Both the position numbers and the translations under genes were made by a program. Shown one piece after another: positions 61,186 to 64,000 of a stretch of 64,000 nt of DNA. How positions within the stretch are numbered: position 1 is the stretch's first letter; every line of letters starts with the position of its first letter. Below the pieces are notes generated by a model. It did no database searches. It was given only the letters and a program-made list of their open reading frames with translations, and was not told the origin of the DNA. The stretch is taken from the NCBI RefSeq assembly GCF_001514305.1, contig NZ_KQ949122.1, forward strand, positions 1-64,000, written 5' to 3'. Source of the DNA: Streptomyces dysideae (lineage in GTDB: Bacteria > Actinomycetota > Actinomycetes > Streptomycetales > Streptomycetaceae).

Positions 61186-61450
61186 AGGGCCGGTTGCGAG
61201 GGACGGTGACTGAGGGGCATGTGGGGCCGCCGATTGCGAGGGGCGCAGCTGGATGGCGGTGACTGAAGGGGCGGGCGGGACCGGTTGCGAGGGGCGCGGT
61301 TGAAGGGCGGTGATGAGGGGCGTGTGGGGCCGCCGAGTGCGAGGAGGAGCTGAGTGGTGGCTGAGGGAGCGCGGGACCGGTTGCCCAGGGGCGCGGCTCA
61401 GCGGCCGTGGCTGGGGAGGGCGCGGGACCGGTTGCGAGGGGCGAGGCCCC
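61186..61450. repeat. Degenerate tandem repeat region
   Basis: About six loose copies of a 40-60 base unit built around GGGACCGGTTGCGAGGGGCG and TGTGGGGCCGCCGA.TGCGAGG. No gene is present between 61163 and 61608; the stretch also holds dispersed repeat 2 at its end. Confidence 0.5.
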
Positions 61451-61461
61451 GGCCGAGTCGT

Positions 61462-61535
61462 CCACCCTTCTCCCGACCGTAAACGGGTGGCGGGTGGGCA
61501 TAGGCCGGGCCTCCAGGGGGCGGAGCCCCCTGGAG
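61462..61535. repeat. Dispersed intergenic repeat 2, copy 2
   Basis: Counterpart of 46208-46277: CCACCC.TCTCCCGACC, AACGGGTGGCGGGTGGGCATAGGCC and the inverted repeat CTCCAGGGGGCGGAGCCCCCTGGAG. Lies after the NADAR gene. Confidence 0.6.
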
Positions 61536-61608
61536 GGCGGTCGGGCTCCCACGGCCGACCGGACGATCCCTCGAGGGCCGCCCCTTCCTGCCTACGCCGT
61601 CGCGCCCC

Positions 61609-62604
61609 CTACGCCGTGGCGATCACGAACGCCAGCATCCCCAGACCCAGGACCAGACCCACGGCACCGCAGATGATCCCGGCCAGGGCCTGCCCAGCAT
61701 TCGTCGCCTCACCGCGGCGCGCCTTGCCCCGACCGATCGTGCCGAAGATCAGGGCCAGCACTCCCAGGATGATGGCGATCGGCCACAGACAGAAGATGAC
61801 GGCCGAGATGATCCCGACGACCAGACTGGCCGTCCCCATGCCGTTGCTCGGCATGGGCTGCAGGCCGGGCCAGCCGTAGTAGCCCGCGCTGCCATGGGTC
61901 TGCGGGCCATGGCCGCCGTAGCCGGACGGGGTCGGATAGCCGTAGCCGCCCGGGCCGCCGGGGTAGCCGTACGGGACCTGGCCGGGGCCGTCGGGGGCGA
62001 TCGGCGGCGGGGGGACGGTCGCGTCAGGGGGGTACGGGGTGGGGCTCGGTGCGGCGGGGGGCGCGAAGGGGTTGGCCGCGGAGGCGTGCGCGGGCGGCGT
62101 GGGGGCCGGCGGCGCGAACGGGTTGGCCGGCGTCGAGGAGCTCGGCGCCGCGAACGGGTTGGCCCACGCCGGGTTCGGCGGCGTCGCATCCGGCGTGTCC
62201 GTCGCCGGCATCGACGTGACCGTCCGCTGGTCGTGCACGGAGGGGGCCGGCCAGGCCGGCAGCTCGTTCGAGGCGAGGGTGCCACCGGTGCCACCGGTGC
62301 CACCGGGGCCACCCGGTCCGGGCGCATCGGCCGGGGCCGCCCAAGGGTTCGGCTCCGCGCCGGCGGCCGCAGCGGACCCGCCCGCCGGGCTCGGCTTCTC
62401 GAAGGAGGGCCGGCTCGCCCCGGTCTCGCCCACGGCGCCCTGCGGAGCCGCGTCTTCGGGTTCCTTGTCCATGCCCACTGTGCCGGCCTCCCCCTGTCGT
62501 CCGGCCCAGGCGTCACGGCCAACGGCGGGCGGAGTCGCCGCCCCCTGCGCCCCCGCGTTCCCCGGCGCGTCCGGCGTCTGCGGCGTGCGCGCGTCGTCGG
62601 ACAT
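61609..62604 (-). CDS. DUF4190-type membrane protein with long Pro/Ala-rich tail
   Basis: 331 aa. Residues 1-240 are disordered and rich in Pro, Ala and Gly, with repeats of NPFA (three or more) and a Gly/Tyr-rich stretch. The last ~80 residues hold two membrane segments (GTASLVVGIISAVIFCLWPIA and AGIICGAVGLVLGLGMLAFV) around GTIGRGKARRGEATN, the DUF4190 core. Function unknown; likely an envelope protein with its tail in the cytoplasm. Confidence 0.8.
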   Translation of the reverse strand: MSDDARTPQTPDAPGNAGAQGAATPPAVGRDAWAGRQGEAGTVGMDKEPEDAAPQGAVGETGASRPSFEKPSPAGGSAAAAGAEPNPWAAPADAPGPGGPGGTGGTGGTLASNELPAWPAPSVHDQRTVTSMPATDTPDATPPNPAWANPFAAPSSSTPANPFAPPAPTPPAHASAANPFAPPAAPSPTPYPPDATVPPPPIAPDGPGQVPYGYPGGPGGYGYPTPSGYGGHGPQTHGSAGYYGWPGLQPMPSNGMGTASLVVGIISAVIFCLWPIAIILGVLALIFGTIGRGKARRGEATNAGQALAGIICGAVGLVLGLGMLAFVIATA

Positions 62605-62759
62605 TGCGCGGACCCCCTCTGTTGCGTGCCGTCATGCTACGGCCCGTGTCTGCCGGGCGCTGGCCCGGCCTACGATGATCCCCGAGTCATCGATCAGCCG
62701 ATCACCCGCGTCCCGCCGCGCCGCAGCCCGGCCGGGGACGCCGTTCCCGGGGAGGAACC

Positions 62760-63827
62760 TTGACCGACCAAGCAGCCGTACGCGACGCGCTCGCCCCGCG
62801 CGACCTGCACGCCTTCATCGCCGGACTGCCCAAGGCCGAACTGCACGTCCACCACGTCGGCTCCGCCTCCCCGCGCATCGTCTCCGAACTGGCCGCCCGC
62901 CACCCCGACTCCAAGGTCCCCACCGACCCCGAGGCCCTCGCCGACTACTTCACGTTCACGGACTTCGCCCACTTCATCGAGGTGTACCTGTCCGTCGTCG
63001 ACCTGATCCGCACCCCGGAGGACGTACGGCTGCTGACGTACGAGGTGGCCCGGGACCTGGCCCGGCAGCAGGTGCGCTACGCCGAGCTGACCATCACCCC
63101 GTTCTCCTCCACCCGGCGCGGTATCGAGGAGCGCGCCTTCATGGACGCGATCGAGGACGCGCGCAAGGCGGCGGAGACCGAGTTCGGGACCATACTGCGC
63201 TGGTGCTTCGACATCCCCGGCGAGGCCGGGCTGGTGTCCGCCGAGGAGACGGTGCGGCTCGCCACCGACGACGCGGTGCGCCCCGAGGGGCTGGTGTCGT
63301 TCGGGCTCGGCGGGCCCGAGATCGGCGTACCGAGGCCGCAGTTCAAGCCGTACTTCGACCGGGCGATCGCCGCCGGACTCCGCTCCGTGCCGCACGCCGG
63401 CGAGACCACCGGACCGGAGACGGTCTGGGACGCCCTCACGTACCTGCGGGCCGAGCGCATCGGGCACGGCACCACTTCCGCGCGGGACCCGAAGCTGCTG
63501 GCGCACCTCGCCGAGCACCGGATCCCGCTGGAGGTGTGCCCGACGTCGAACATCGCCACGCGCGCGGTGCGCACGCTCGACGAGCATCCGGTCAAGGAGT
63601 TCGTGAAGGCGGGGGTCCTGGTCACGATCAACTCCGACGACCCGCCGATGTTCGGCACCGACCTCAACAACGAGTACGCGGCGGCCGCAAGGCTCCTCGA
63701 CCTGGACGAGCGGGGTGTGGCCGACCTCGCGAAGAACGCGGTCGAGGCATCCTTCCTGGACGAACCAGGCAAGACCCGCATCAAGTCGGAGATCGACACG
63801 TACACGACCACATGGCTGGCCCTCTGA
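62760..63827 (+). CDS. add: Adenosine deaminase family protein
   Basis: 355 aa from TTG 62760 with GGAGG four bases upstream. Metal ligands H29 and H31 in ELHVHHVGSASP, the acid/base and metal motifs HAGETTGPETVW, ERIGHGTTS, and the metal Asp in TINSDDPPMFGT. It deaminates adenosine to inosine in the cytosol, or a related purine; the HHVGSASP variant is a subfamily feature. Confidence 0.88.
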   Translation: MTDQAAVRDALAPRDLHAFIAGLPKAELHVHHVGSASPRIVSELAARHPDSKVPTDPEALADYFTFTDFAHFIEVYLSVVDLIRTPEDVRLLTYEVARDLARQQVRYAELTITPFSSTRRGIEERAFMDAIEDARKAAETEFGTILRWCFDIPGEAGLVSAEETVRLATDDAVRPEGLVSFGLGGPEIGVPRPQFKPYFDRAIAAGLRSVPHAGETTGPETVWDALTYLRAERIGHGTTSARDPKLLAHLAEHRIPLEVCPTSNIATRAVRTLDEHPVKEFVKAGVLVTINSDDPPMFGTDLNNEYAAAARLLDLDERGVADLAKNAVEASFLDEPGKTRIKSEIDTYTTTWLAL

Positions 63828-63876
63828 CCCCGAAGCCATACGCCGTCATTCGCCGCCATCCGACAAGAATGGCCCC

Positions 63877-64000
63877 ATGCAGAAGCTGACCGCCGTCGCC
63901 CACCGCGGCGACCCCTACGTCGCCCGCGAGAACACCCTCGACTCGCTCCGCTCCGCGCTCACCCGGGGCGCCGACGCCGTCGAGGCCGACGTACGCCTCA
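63877..64000 (+). CDS. Glycerophosphodiester phosphodiesterase, 5' part
   Basis: 41 codons from ATG 63877 before the window ends. The start reads AHRGDP, ENTLDSLRSAL and GADAVEADVRL, the GDPD catalytic His/Glu motifs (H, E-N-T, E-x-D). Cut by the window edge, so length and targeting are unknown. Confidence 0.85.
   Translation, partial: MQKLTAVAHRGDPYVARENTLDSLRSALTRGADAVEADVRL

Noticed and set aside
61186..61450. Possible CRISPR-like array
   Set aside because: Units are loose, unequal in length and without unique spacers or cas genes; better explained as a decayed tandem repeat.

Overview
The window is from a Streptomyces chromosome or a very close relative. The DNA is very GC-rich, GTG and TTG starts are common, and the gene set is typical: dxr-rseP-ispG, CUT1 sugar ABC operons without their own ATPase, Tat-type secreted glycosidases, a PucR regulator, gabT and a polyamine catabolic operon. 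No rRNA, tRNA or CRISPR array was recognised.

Region 1 (1-8.2 kb) is housekeeping: ispG, rseP and dxr of the MEP pathway block, with a large serine recombinase carrying a transposase-like C-terminal domain lodged between ispG and rseP, then a long acyl-CoA dehydrogenase.

Region 2 (8.2-31 kb) is accessory and saprophytic. It starts with eroded GH12 and kinase fragments, then a LacI regulator and a GH31 alpha-xylosidase-type enzyme. Next come an AI-2E family exporter, a secreted PL11 rhamnogalacturonan lyase and a sulfotransferase. An operon of solute-binding protein, two permeases and a CBM35-bearing clan-A glycosidase follows. It is preceded by a second LacI gene that is divergent to a GH36 alpha-galactosidase. 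An ECF sigma factor sits upstream of two tandem copies of a membrane-protein/lipoprotein module, each lipoprotein preceded by a matching ECF-like promoter. Decayed genes lie around 25.9-26.1 and 29.6-30.0 kb.

Region 3 (30.3-44.5 kb) is a xyloglucan-type utilisation locus. A minus-strand operon encodes the solute-binding protein and two permeases, then GH74, GH42, GH95 and GH12. A divergent GH3 beta-glucosidase lies beside it. Together with GH31 these enzymes would cut the backbone and remove fucose, galactose, xylose and glucose. A palindrome, TCGAAGCGCTTCGA, occurs twice in the GH3/transporter promoter region and twice (once imperfectly) before the LacI/GH31 pair 32 kb away, so one regulator probably controls both loci.

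Region 4 (44.6-60.4 kb) handles amines and GABA: an aldehyde dehydrogenase and PucR regulator, a membrane ATPase, gabT, a PAP2 phosphatase, and an operon (gamma-aminobutyraldehyde dehydrogenase, PotD, PotA, PotB, PotC, PuuB-like oxidase) for polyamine uptake and oxidation.

Region 5 (60.5-64 kb) holds a NADAR protein, a repeat-rich intergenic stretch, a DUF4190-type membrane protein, adenosine deaminase and the start of a glycerophosphodiester phosphodiesterase. Several families of short dispersed repeats run through the window, some inside coding sequence.
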